Shown piece by piece: positions 13,897 through 25,712 of a stretch of 64,000 nucleotides of DNA (its first letter is position 1; every line of letters starts with the position of its first letter). The notes below the pieces were generated by a model. The model worked only from the letters and a program-made list of their open reading frames with translations. It ran no database searches and was not told the origin of the DNA. This DNA comes from Axinella damicornis. Taxonomy: Eukaryota; Porifera; Demospongiae; Axinellida; Axinellidae. Both the position numbers and the translations under genes were made by a program. The stretch covers positions 9,086,993 through 9,150,992 of the forward strand of contig OZ007510.1 of the NCBI GenBank assembly GCA_963931865.1, read 5' to 3'.

Positions 13897-16800
13897 CTGC
13901 CTTGCCTGCAGATATCTCTCCACATTTTCTTTGTTGGTTTCCACAGCAGCAGTCAGTTCAGCCACAGTCTGTGGACTGGGAGTCAGACACAATCACACAC
14001 TCACACCCACACCCACCCACCCACCCACACACACACACACACACACAGTCATTGTGTGCACAGTGCATTGATGTACTTTGATTGACGGGCTGGGAACTCC
14101 GCCTTCTCTACCAGAGTCTGCAGGAACTCCTCCATGTGTTGTCCTTTCTGCATCAGAAGAGAACATCTCGGTAGTCTGAGATCACTGTTCCATCTTGAAT
14201 CTCAGAGATAAGTACATAGCTACGCTGGCTGCCTTTGAATGACTGAATAGCTGAGCGAGTATGGTAGCTGAACGGGTGTGCATGTGCACGCTCAGCAACC
14301 ACACCCACTGACTGCTACCACACCCACTGACTGCTACCACACCCACTCAGCTACCACACACACTGACTGCTACCACACTCTCAGCTACCACACTCGCTCA
14401 GCTACCACACCCACTGACTGCTACCACACTCTCAGCTACCACACTCGCTCAGCTACCACACCCACTGACTGCTACCACACCCACTCAGCTACCACACCCA
14501 CTCGACTCCTACCACACTCTCAGCTACCACACTCGCTCAGCTACCACACCCACTCGACTGCTACCACACCCACTCGACTGCTACCACACCCACTCGACTC
14601 CTACCACACTCACTCAGCTACCACATACACCCCCACTCGACTGCTACCACACTCGCTCAGCTACCGCATCCACTTGACTGCTACCACACTCTCAGCTACC
14701 AGACTCGCTCAGCTACCACACCCACTCGACTGCTACCACACTCTCAGCTACCAGACTCGCTCAGCTACCACACCCACTCGACTGCTACCACACTCGCTCA
14801 GCTACCGCACCCACTCGACTGCTACCACACTCTCAGCTACCAGACTCGCTCAGCTACCACACCCACTCGACTGCTACCACACTCGCTCAGCTACCGCATC
14901 CACTCGACTGCTACCACACTCTCAGCTACCACACTCGCTCAGCTACCACACCCACTCGACTGCTACCACACCCACTCGACTCCTACCACACTCACTCAGC
15001 TACCACATACACCCACTCGACTGCTACCACACTCGCTCAGCTACCGCATCCACTCGACTGCTACCACACTCTCAGCTACCAGACTCGCTCAGCTACCACA
15101 CTTGCTCAGCTAACACACTTGTTCAGCTACCACACTCGCTCAGCTACCACACTCACTCAGCTACCACACTCGCTCAGCTACCACACCCATCCAGCTACCA
15201 CACCCACTGACCGCTACAACACTCACTCAACTGCTACCACACTCGCTCAGCTACCACACTCGCTCAGCTACCACACTCACTCAACTGCTACCACACTCGC
15301 TCAGCTACACACTCGCTCAGCTACCACACTCGCTCAGCTACCACACTCGCTCAGCTACCACACTCGCTCAGCTACCACACTCGCTCAGCTACCACACTCG
15401 CTCAGCTCTAGCTACCACTGACTGACCTCCCTTTTCAACATGCTTGGCACCGACTTGAACATCTTGCCTGGGTTGCCATAGAAACAACAGACAAATCGAT
15501 GAATGACTATTGACAAAGCATGCATGTACAATCGGCTAACCATGCACTCCGGACATGGACCACTTGCACCAGTAGAGTTTATAACAACATTGTTATGAAT
15601 TTCTCTATAGGCTGGCAGCCACAATGCCAACAACGAGCTATGTTTCGGAACCAAATTTGGTTGATTTCTGGCAGTACAATTTCTACCAATTTTGGTAGAA
15701 ATATAACGATTGCCAAATTTGGTTGAATTCTATCCACTTGATTTCAACCAAATTTGGGTGATTTCTGTTTCTGTTTCTTACTAGGTGACTCAAAAAATCT
15801 AGTTTCAGCCAAATTTGGTGATTTCTCTATACTACGTGACTGAAATCTACCAGTTTTGGATGATTTCTTCACACACACAGATTTACCCCAAACATGGGTG
15901 ATTTATAAAACTGCCAGTTTTGGGTGATTTCCTCGCACGCACAGATTTACCCCAAACATGGGGGATTTATACAACTGCCAGTTTTGGGTGATTTCTGCAC
16001 ACGCACAGATTTACCCCAAACTTGGGTGATTTATAAAGCTGGCTGTACAATTTTAACATGGTGCTCAATTCACCCAAAATTGGTTGAAACTTGTCAGTCA
16101 ACTAGTAGACAGAAATCCCCCAAAACTGGGAGGTTTGCAATCACCCATGTTTGAGGTAAATCTGTCGGCGTTAAGAAATCCCCCAAAACTGGCAGTTTTA
16201 TAAATCACCCATGTTTGGGGTAAATCTGTGCGTGTGAAGAAATCCCCCAAAACTGGCAGCTTTATAAATCACCCAAGTTTGGGGTAAATCTGTGCGTGTG
16301 AAGAAATCCCCCAAAACTGGCAGCTTTATAAATCACCTAAGTTTTAAATCACCCACGTTTGGGGTAAATCTATGCGTGTGAAGAAACCCCCTAAAATTGG
16401 CAGCATTATACATCACCCACATTTGGGGTAAATCTATGCATGTGAAGAAATCATCCAAATCTGGTAGATTTTAAATTTAATCAACCAAGTATCACCCAAA
16501 TTTGGTTGAAACGGGACGTTTTGAGCAGAATTCCCCCAAATTTGGTTGAAACTTGCTTTTTTGAGTCGCCTAATAAGAAAACAACAGGCAGAAATCACCC
16601 AAATTTGGTTGAAACTTGCTTTTTTGAGTCGCCTAATAGAAAAAAACAGGCAGAAATCACCCAAATTTGGTTGAAACTTGCTTTTTTGAGTCGCCTAATA
16701 GAAAAAAAACAGGCAGAAATCACCCAAATTTGGTTGAAATCAAGTGAATAGAAATCAACCAAATTTAGCAGTGGTTATATTTCACCCAAAATTGGTAGAA

Positions 16801-19525
16801 ACTGCACTGTCAGAAATCAACCAAATTTGGTTGCACGACATACCTGCCAACAACTATTCAGGATGTTGTCTCTTGAGGTCAAACACAGTGTTGAAATCTT
16901 CACGAATTCAGAGTTGGATGCTCAGTAGAGGCGTTACGTTCTGATGTTGGTGAAGAAGCTTGTGGCCCGCCTAGACCTCACCTTCAATGATCCCAAACAA
17001 GCGAATGGCAAGGCAAGCAGAAGAAGCTTGTGGCCCGCCTAGACCTCACCTTCAATGATCCCAAACAAGCGAATGGCAAGGCAAGCAAGCAGTTGCTGCT
17101 GGCCGGAGTTCAGTTTAACATAATCCAAGTCACCCAAATCACATTAACATTAATACTGAACCAGTTTCACGCAGCATCAGTATTCTCAGGCAGCTGTCTT
17201 GGGCTATAGCCATGTTGTAGAATAGCCATATAAAGAATCTCTGGCCAAGTTGATCACTAAAATGTCGCTATTCAAAACCGGTACAATTACATTCACAGAG
17301 TGAGACACACCACTTGTCATTTATACCCAGAGGAGATTGGCAGCTTGCCATCGGGCTGACAGGTACCCTCGTGTCTCGGATTGTTTATAGGCCATAAAGT
17401 ATTAACTGCACACCATGCCCTGTCCATTCTGGTCCCATTGGATACAGTTACAAGATCCAGTTCCCTGACATGCAATGAGAAACTTAAACAGCTCATAGTG
17501 GGAGGGCACGTTGAGGACCATAGTACTCATAAGGTGTATGCCTGAGCTATATGTTATATGGGCCTCAACATACGCCCATTGACTGAACTACCCACCTGCT
17601 TTGTCACTGACAGAGTCGGGTAGGAAGAGGGCAGGGTCTGAGGTGTCTGTGAGGAAGCTGGCCAGCAGCTGACTGCTCTGAACACCAGGGACAGTTATCA
17701 GTTTCTGTATGTGTGTGTGTGTGTGACAGAGTGAGTGAGTGAGGGAGTGAGTGGGTGGGTGGGTGAGTGAGTGTGTGTGTGTATGTGTGTGTGTGTGAGT
17801 GTGTGTTCTACCTCAAGGTATTGCTGTAATTCCTTACTCCTGGCCTCAACAAAGCTTTTGTCCATGTTTCGCAAGGGTCTCTTTAATGGTAGTTGTGCTC
17901 TTATGTCACCTGGGAGTGGGGAAGGAGGGAGGAAGGGAAGGAGGGAGGGGAGGGAGGGAGGGAGGGAGGGAGGGAGGGAGGGAGGGAGGGAGGGAGGGAG
18001 GGAGGGAGGGAGGGAGGGAGGGAGGGAGGGAGGGAGGGAGGGAGGGAGGGAGGGAGGGAGGGAGGGAGGGAGGGAGGGAGGGAGGGAGGGAGGGAGGGAG
18101 GGAGGGAGGGAGGGAGGGAGGGAGGGAGGGAGGGAGGGAGGGAGGGAGGGAGGGTGAGGGAGGGGGAGGAAGGGGAAAATTAATTACTCTGCACATAATT
18201 ATCATGAGTACTACATAGTGCATTGTCCCACATACCATAGAACTGCCTCAGCCTACTATCAAGAACCACAAACTCTTTGAACCTCCTGAAAGTAAAGGTT
18301 GACACAGTCTTGTCACAACATACATGAGCACTCAGGAGGCAGCACAATGGCGCTGTTACCTTTTCACCTTTTCCACTGGCAACTTGCTATCTACTCCTAG
18401 GGACAGAGACCACACAGTCATGCTCAATGTTGTTATAGCAATAGGAACAAGCATTATGCTTGAACAAACAAGTACCTTCCCCCTCCCTCCTTGTGAGTAT
18501 GATGTAGACTGTGAATGGTCGGATACCGTCCGTGTTTGATTCCCAGCCCACAACCTGCACCTTGTATGGAGTGGGGACAGGAGGGGGCGGGGCTGCTTCA
18601 GCGATGGCAGGACTGTCGCGGCCAGATGCCTCCGAGTCAGAGAGCTGTGGACAAGAGACACACACAGTTGAAAAAAAAAATGGTACTCCTTTGGAAAGTG
18701 TTTATCACCTGTTCTGAGCCCTGTAGCTCTACTGGGTGTTGCTTGGTGGCCAAGAGGTTAAAGCACTGGACTGTGGGCCTAGTCGTCCCAGGTTTAGCCA
18801 CACTATATGCAACAGGGGGTTTCCCCTTCCGGGTGCACTCAGCCTCCAAATATAATATCGAGATGAAGAGTGAGTGACCTTCGTACTCCCTGGGAGCCTG
18901 GTTCAGACCAGCTCTGCCTTCTCCAAAAAACTGATGATTTTAGGGGAGCAAAATTTCAGAACAAATAGCAACAGTGAGGTGTGTGAGCAGTCACCTCCCC
19001 CCTAGCCTTGTACACAACCTGGGAACGAGGCTATTTCCCCCCCCCCCCCCCCCCCCCCCCCCCCCTTTGTGTGGTTTGTTTCTCTGCCATTGTAGCTCCG
19101 ATATCACATACTCACTCTTCATTCATTTTTCATCCCAGTTGCATATAAGGTCGCAGACTAGCCCTAGGAACTTCGGTATTTCTGCTAACACCTTCCTGCA
19201 TCTAACATTAGAGTTTCATAGTCCATTGATTAAGCAAGTCAACTAGATTTCGTCAATTCTTACTAGAGAAAGGCTCAGCTGCTTACTGGAGAAAGGGCTC
19301 CCTTCTCTTACTGTAAGTGCAAGCACAGCGAGAGGTGATTGTCACTGCACCTGCTACCTCCCTCACCTCAGCAGCAGGATGCTCTCTCGGTGTGATACTG
19401 TCCATGGATGGAACTGTTCGTGTCTTTGACCGCCAGCGCTGAATCTTCTTCCCTCCCTCCTTCCCTCCTTCAGTCCCAGCTCCACGTTTGCCTATATGCT
19501 TGGTATAGAACTGTGTGAGTATATA

Positions 19526-19564
<39 letters not shown>

Positions 19565-22500
19565 GTGCGTGTGTGTGTATGTGTGTGTATGTATGTGTGT
19601 GTATGTATGTGTGTGTATGTATGTGTGTGGGTGTGTGCGTGTGTGTGCATGCGTGTGTGTGTGTGCATGGTGATGTTAGTAGTTTGTGCAACTAAACGGT
19701 TGCAGCAGCAGGCCTGCAGTTGAACACACACCTCATGGCTCTGATAGAACAGAGGCAGGTACGTTTCCTCCAGCAGTTGGTACACCTCACAGAGCACTCT
19801 GAGGAAATTATCCAGTTAGAGTTTGTGAAGTGTCCCACCCATGTGATTGTCACATGACCATATTGCGATCCTCACCTGATTGTCACATGACCATACAATC
19901 ATCTGCCTCACCTGCTAATGATCTGCTGTTGATGCATCAGCTCACACTTCTCAGCTGCACTCTCGTCCGAGGAGAGCACTGCATGCACGTGAAAGAGAGC
20001 AACAATCAACAGCACAACACTTTGTGTGTGGTTGCTAGCACCTGCACCATTTTCAGTTGCACGAAGAACCGAAAACGGTGTGGGCCTGGGAACAAGGCTA
20101 TGTGGTTGCAAGTTGAGCATGGGGTGCCAGTGGGTGCCTGTGTGTGAAGTTTTGTTGCTGTTGGAGAAGCTGCTGGTCAACTCAGAGTACGAGTTATGAA
20201 GTTGCACTCTGGCAGCTAAGGCAGGCATCCACTAACTGCTCGTGCGTGCTAGTACCTTCATCCAGCTGTTTCCTCAGTCCTGGCTCCAGAGGGATGTGAC
20301 TGCGAACTGAGGGGTTGAAGTACAAACTGTACAGCGAGGAAACCTGGGGGGGGGGGGGGGGGGGACATAGCTACCTCATCACCTGGGGTAAACTACACTT
20401 GACTTGACCCTTAGCATCCAAGACTTATATATAACATTATACCATCCACTGAGGTAGACCCGTTGGCTGTGTGTACCTCGATGATAACAGACTGGGCCTG
20501 TGTCTCCGATGCACTCTGTAACTTGCACTTAAGCTCAGCTGGAAGACGAGAGAGATCATGTGACACTGTACGCAGAGATTCCCCGATATGGAGGTATGTT
20601 TTGTGCCAAAACTGGCACACTTTGGAAACCATTCTCTACCAATTATGGCACATTCTGATACATCAATTTTAGCAAAATTGGCAGAAACAGCACTCCTGTT
20701 CTATAGGGTGACTGATGTATCATTTCTGAAAAAAATGGTCCAATGAACCAAAATTGGGAACATTGCACTAGTATTCAACTAGTGCATATGTGTATGAGAT
20801 ATCAAGCTGGGGATTGTGCCTTTGTGGTCAGCATAAAATGAGCTCCAAATGACATGGGTCGGTCACATTTTTGTCATGCTTTTGGGCCAAATTTCAACCT
20901 ACAGCAATCATTGGCAATATGATTCCATTCCACAATGGTGCAAACGTTTGAGCTAAGTACTGTGCTAGGTACCTTGGGCTAGGAATGAGATATGAGGCTG
21001 GGATTTACACCATTGTGATCAGCATGAATGGAGCTTTCAAATGATGTCCATTTTGCTGTAGGTTGAATTTTGACCCAAAATCATGAAAAACCATGGATTA
21101 TAGCCTTTGGTCGAGTGCGATTTTTGGCAAAAATGTCACCAATGCTGAAAGTCCTCTTTGGGACATCAGTTGAAGGTTCTTTTCATGCTGATCACAACGG
21201 TGCAAATCCCAGTTTCGTATCTCATTCCTAGCCCAAGATACCTAGCATAGTACAAAACTAGTATACTGTAGCTGCATGCCTAGCCTCTACACTGCCAGTT
21301 TTTTTCACTACTAAAAGCGATCAAAACTGAAGGTGTAGAAGGCCTGGGAACGAGGCTACACGTGCCTCCAAGATGCCCTTCACTACAGGAAAACAAGACT
21401 ATTTTTACTGTGTATCCTTGGTGTGCTCATGCATGCAGAACTGAGCAGGGATCTGCTGCTCACCAGGAGTGCTGTTTCTACCAAATTGGTTCATTGATCC
21501 ATCCAGAAATGGCACATCAGTTGCCCTATAGAACAGGATTGCTGTTTCTGTCAATTTTTTCCCTTAATACCAAAATTCACATGCCAAAATGTGCCAGAAT
21601 TGGCAGAAAAAGGTTTCCAAAATGTGCCAGTTTTGGCATGTGAACATACCTGTCGGTATGGGGAGCAGTTGCATTCCCCAAATCATTGTACATTAAATGG
21701 GTTTGACTTACAGAGGGCAAGGTGGACCTGTAAGATGTGGACGGCATCCTGTGACTTCATGAACTGCATAAACGTGTACAGGGAGTCCTGGGAAGTAAGC
21801 AGCTTGTCCAGGGGGAGGGAGAGGGGGCGGGGTGGCCGAGCAGACCCACTTTGCCTCACAAACGAGGCCAACAACTTGACCTGTCTAGACAGGGGTCCAT
21901 ACGTTGCCTTCAATCGCTGGATAGAAGAGAGGTATAAACATACTGACATGTCTTATGCTGCAAATGTTACTGCAGTAAATTAAGCCATAGCAACGGGTGT
22001 CTTTGTCTTGTAGGCTATATAGCTGTCCGGAAATTGTACTTAATTTGTAATGTGTTGCTAGTGAGTTTGACGTACAGACAAACACTACACACTACCGAAG
22101 CTCAAGGGTGCACAGCCTGCAGCTGCCTGAGTATGAGTGTAGTATAATCCCATGGTTTAGCTATTATTAGCCTCGTTCCCAGGCCGCGTGGGACACGCGA
22201 CCTGGGAACGAGGCTAAGCTATCATGTGCACTCACCGAGTTAGGGTCACATATGAGTGATAGAACTTTATTGATGAAGTCCTGTGTGTGTGTTATAATTA
22301 TGTGCGTGTGTTGCATATGTAGGTTCAGAGACAGTTAGAACCACTGGAAACACCACATGTAGTCGTCACTTACTGGTTTTGCAGCAAAGTTCATTGCTGG
22401 TACAAATATCTTTGAAGCAAACAGCTCCACAATAAATGACTTCATAACCCTGCGAAGGGAGGGTCAGAGGGAGGGAGGGAGGGAGGGAGGGAGGGAGGGA

Positions 22501-24554
22501 GGGAGGGAGGATAAGGAGCATCCAATTGTCTGCTGTGATGTGTGATGTAAGTAATGCTGACTGTGATTGGAGTGCCCTCTCTGGGAGGAGGTGGGGGAGC
22601 ACAGCGAGGGTGAGGCGCCGGAAATAGCACAGGTTGGCAGTCATCCCCCTCATTGCCACATGGGTACGGCAACCATACTCCTGCATGACAGCCTCCTGGA
22701 TTGCTTCCACATCAACACTTCTGGGCACTGGGCAAAGACAACGACGGAGTTCCACTGCTTGTTAGTAGCAGTGATACACCACATGCATATATCCATACAT
22801 TTTCTCCTGGCCAGCAGGTAGATATGCATGTGCGCCGCGGCCGCCCGGAGCAGCTTGCCGGTGATGAGAGAAGGAATGTCCACCTGATGGAAGAGATTGT
22901 GATGCCCACGTACATCCTCTTGGGCCTACAAGAGATGTTCTTTCACTTGGTACTCTTTGCTGGTATGGTACCTTTCTGGCTCTCCTGAGGAAGGCTGCTG
23001 CCGTGTGTCTGATGGCAACACGAAGTTCCTCCTCAAAGGCCTCATCTGGCACCAGACGCCTACAGGGCAGGGAACAGAAAAGGTTCACCATTCCTTATTC
23101 CAATATCATTCTGGAATGGGGAATCATATTAGAATGGGGTATGACATTGGAATGAGGAATGACATTGGAATGGTTAATGGAATGGGAAATGAACTTGGCA
23201 TGTGTGTGACGAGCAGAAGCAACCGTGCAGACAGTGGGGCACTGTACCTGTGCCACGAGTGCACGAACCTCTGCAGCACAATCTCAAGAAACTGAACCAG
23301 AGAGAGAAAAAATGAGTTACGTATACAGTAGTCTCATCCTGGTCTCATACCCAGACCATAACCAATGGTCCGGGAATGAGGCCAACATAACAGTCACACA
23401 CAATTGGTAGCTAAATACAAATAGTATGTTCCTGCATACAACACACGCACACGTAAGTCAACATACTGTTTAATTCTGGGGTCCTAGCTACAATGAAGTG
23501 ATATCAGCTAAGATATCCAGTGATATCAGCTAGGATATCCAGTGATATCAGCTAGGATATCCAGTGATATCAGCTAGGATATCCAGTGATATCAGCTAGG
23601 ATATCCAGTGATATCAGCTAGGATATCCAGTGATATCAGCTAGGATATCCAGTGATATCAGCTAAGATATCCAGTGATATCAGCTAGGATATCCAGTGAT
23701 ATCAGCTAGGATATCCAGTGATATCAGCTAGGATATCCAGTGATATCAGCTAGGATATCCAGTGATATCAGCTAGGATATCCAGTGATATCAGCTAGGAT
23801 ATCCAGTGATATCAGCTAGGATATCCAGTGATATCAGCTAGGATATCCAGTGATATCAGCTAGGATATCCAGTGATATCAGCAAGTGATAACGTAGTTGC
23901 GCATTATTAAGCGCATGCATATATATCCACAGGAAAAAAATATGTGCCTACTAATGAGATGCACTTAATTTCCTCAAATATCCAGTGATATCAGCTACGA
24001 TATCTACATATTCACAGGTAGAAATATCACATCCATGGCCATTTCACACATGCACATGTACCTCAGAGAGTGCATTGTCCACAGTCTCTGCAACAATGAG
24101 GTCATCCCACGGCTGAACAAGAGGAGGGGGAGGGGCAGAGCGTGTGACACCCCTAAGAGAGGTACATGTGTGTGTGAGTGTGTGTGGTGGCCCACCTGGA
24201 GGGTTTCATTTCTGTTTGTGTGTTCGTGCCTCTTGCAACCCTTCTGACCACACACCGCACACGGCACCAGTGACAGCGGCCTCCACCTCACAGGAGGCTG
24301 CAGAGATACACACACACGTCAAGTTGATTACGTATGATTATGGCAACTTGGCAAGATCAAAGCGGCAGCTGTAAGTGGTGGTAATGGATATGTTATCAAA
24401 ACATACAGACTACATACATACCTTTCGTTTGGGGATCTTCAGATGTAGCAGAAGGTTAGGGAGTTGGGGGATGATTCTAATAGATCAGAAACTTCAATGA
24501 GAACTCGTACCTGTCTATACGTATACATACATACATACATACATACATACATAG

Positions 24555-24585
<31 letters not shown>

Positions 24586-25601
24586 CATACATACATTTTA
24601 CATACATACATAAATACATACATATATACATCTACAATAAAGTCATACATACATACATACATACATACATACATACATACATGGCCAGGAGGCTCACAGC
24701 CATGCGTAGCTTACATAGACTACCTATGCAAATGTATACATTTCTATTGATATGGCTATAACAGTGTATAGACATCGCCAATGATCACAACACCTAGTCT
24801 TTGCCATGCTAACATATTTGGTACTCAACACGTATATCACACACATACACATGCCCACAGACACCCAAACACACACACACTCACACACCCAAACACACAC
24901 ACACACACACACACACCCAAACACACACATACAGTGTCATACACCCCCACACACTCAAACACACACACACACGTACAGCTCACCTGAAGAGGACAAGGGC
25001 ACCGACAACACCAAACGCCCAGCACCACAGCAGCAGCAGAACAGGGTAGCTGGCATTGTGTGTGGTGCAGGTTTGAAACAGGGTAGCTAGCATTGCAGGT
25101 TTGAAACATGTTACATGGGATTGTGTGTGGAGCAGCTTTGAAACAGGGTAGCTACAAACACGGTAGCTAGCTAGTCTGGATCCCAGACCCTAACCTGGCA
25201 GCACAGCAGTTTAGTGAAAGCAAAATTGACCAATCTTACCAATCAGATCACAGGATAAAAACATTTTATTTGACGGGGTTGAATCACTGTGTGGGAGATT
25301 GGGACAAGGCTAAAGCCTACAGAAGTTGAATCAAGTGATCAAGTTATTTCACTTGGGATGATCAAGTGATCAGGATCACAGACTTGCAACCATGAAACTT
25401 GATAACGACACCCGACAACCAAGGGATTATCCCCCAGAGGAATTGAATCAGCCTGGTAGACATTTGTAGGGTTTCATAAGCTATCCCGATGCAAGATTAC
25501 TCTTACCTATTCATTTGGAAGGATACGAAGACGAGCACTACTGCTCCCCAGAAGAGCGGCATCTCCAACCGCTGAATCACCTCCCGGCTGCTCTCATCCA
25601 T
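11682..25601 (-). CDS. SNX14: Sorting nexin 14 (two N-terminal TMs, PXA, RGS, PX, nexin C)
   Basis: ER-anchored sorting nexin implicated in lipid droplet contacts and lysosome/autophagy homeostasis. About 905 residues in 32 exons, against roughly 946 in human. Exons include 25601-25507 and 25051-24984 (two hydrophobic segments), 24476-24422, 24297-24196 ([12 protein letters not shown], the Cys motif before PXA), 24112-24062 ([17 protein letters not shown]), 23291-23248, 23059-22972, 22925-22799 ([14 protein letters not shown]), 22727-22562, 22449-22374, 22280-22236, 21916-21712 (RGS core, [15 protein letters not shown]), 20538-20477, 20343-20256, 19978-19912, 19798-19732, 19498-19367, 18644-18476, 18396-18360, 18285-18236, 17909-17812 and 17704-17596 (PX), 15467-15427, 14147-14077, 13975-13906, 13734-13697, 13488-13444, 13378-13285, 13101-13031, 12865-12835, 12155-11999 ([19 protein letters not shown]) and 11786-11682 ([15 protein letters not shown], stop). 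The intron after 13906 appears to be GC-AG. The junction 13697/13488 does not keep frame as read, so a small exon or an error lies there. Confidence 0.94.
14280..15418. repeat. 17-20 bp minisatellite, SNX14 intron
   Basis: Over 60 copies of two interleaved units, CTACCACACTCGCTCAG and CTACCACACCCACTCGACTG, with blocks of several units repeated as higher-order units between about 14500 and 15080. It fills the intron between the exons at 15467-15427 and 14147-14077. Confidence 0.92.
15650..16832. mobile_element. 1.2-kb foldback element, SNX14 intron
   Basis: Long imperfect inverted arms. The left starts CCAAATTTGGTTGATTTCTG and runs through TTTCTACCAATTTTGG; the right ends with the inverse at about 16790-16832. 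Interior modules (about 60-70 bp, ATTTACCCCAAACATGGGTG and its complement ATCACCCATGTTTGGGGTAA) are tandemly repeated three to four times in each arm in opposite orientation. No ORF of note. Confidence 0.8.
16950..17090. repeat. About 70-bp direct duplication, SNX14 intron
   Basis: GAAGAAGCTTGTGGCCCGCC through CAAGCGAATGGCAAGGCAAG occurs twice in direct tandem. One frame is open over both copies ([20 protein letters not shown]), but there is no start and no recognised family. Confidence 0.8.
17946..18155. repeat. (GGGA)n array, 200 bp
   Basis: The longest pure (GGGA)n array in the window, in the SNX14 intron directly upstream, in the gene's sense, of the exon starting at 17909. Confidence 0.93.
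18727..18860 (+). mobile_element. Possible tRNA-derived SINE, SNX14 intron
   Basis: TGGCCAAGAGG (18747-18757) fits the polymerase III A box, and GGTTTAGCC (18791-18799) is a degenerate B box at tRNA-like spacing. The intervening sequence does not fold as a clean tRNA, and a unique 3' body follows. Could be chance. Confidence 0.4.
20592..21652. mobile_element. 1.06-kb foldback element, SNX14 intron
   Basis: Inverted ends: GGTATGTTTTGTGCCAAAAC on the left mirrored by TTTTGGCATGTGAACATACC on the right. CTATAGGGTGACTGATG is mirrored by ATCAGTTGCCCTATAG. A second nested inverted pair (GGAATGAGATATGAGGCTGG at about 20983 and its inverse at about 21207) lies inside. Non-coding. Confidence 0.75.
22168..22216. 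mobile_element. TAGCC-family hairpin element, 49 bp, SNX14 intron
   Basis: TAGCCTCGTTCCCAGG and its perfect reverse complement around a short CG-rich centre. Flanks AGCTATTAT and AGCTATCAT differ at one of nine bases. Confidence 0.8.
23498..23885. repeat. 22-bp satellite with two GATATC palindromes per unit
   Basis: About 17 near-identical copies of GTGATATCAGCTAGGATATC plus CA, in an SNX14 intron; one isolated copy follows at about 23980. Variants (AAGATATCC) occur at two or three units only, so the array is young or homogenised. Confidence 0.93.
24520..24682. repeat. (CATA)n microsatellite, SNX14 intron
   Basis: Interrupted (CATA)n runs totalling about 130 bp. Confidence 0.9.
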
Positions 25602-25712
25602 ATCGGTTGTTGTTGATATTAGTGCATCGAGGGGGCGGGGCACCATCAAACAAGCCCCGCCCCTACTATGCTATAAATACCAGTTCAGTGATGCACATGG
25701 ATGTGAATATTA
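25602..25712. promoter_or_regulatory. Bidirectional promoter between SNX14 and the four-TM gene
   Basis: Only 111 bp separate the two start codons. The interval contains a G-rich box GGGGGCGGGG (25631-25640) and its near-inverse CCCCGCCCC (25655-25663), which look like Sp/KLF sites, and a TATAAATA at 25672-25679 placed for the rightward gene. Such spacing forces shared or overlapping core promoters. Function is inferred from position and motifs. Confidence 0.6.

Noticed and set aside
14278..15210. Plus-strand 310-residue ORF of SYHTHSATT repeats
   Set aside because: Stop-free minisatellite unit inside an SNX14 intron; no start signal or flanking coding exons.
16950..17090. Coding gene for the duplicated [20 protein letters not shown] frame
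   Set aside because: No start, splice sites or family match; likely an untranslated duplicated transposon remnant.
18747..18799. Functional tRNA gene
   Set aside because: A box is good but the B box is degenerate and the acceptor and anticodon stems do not pair; at most a tRNA-derived SINE.
23498..23885. CRISPR-like regular repeats
   Set aside because: Repeat units abut directly with no unique spacers, and the context is a eukaryotic intron; it is a satellite.
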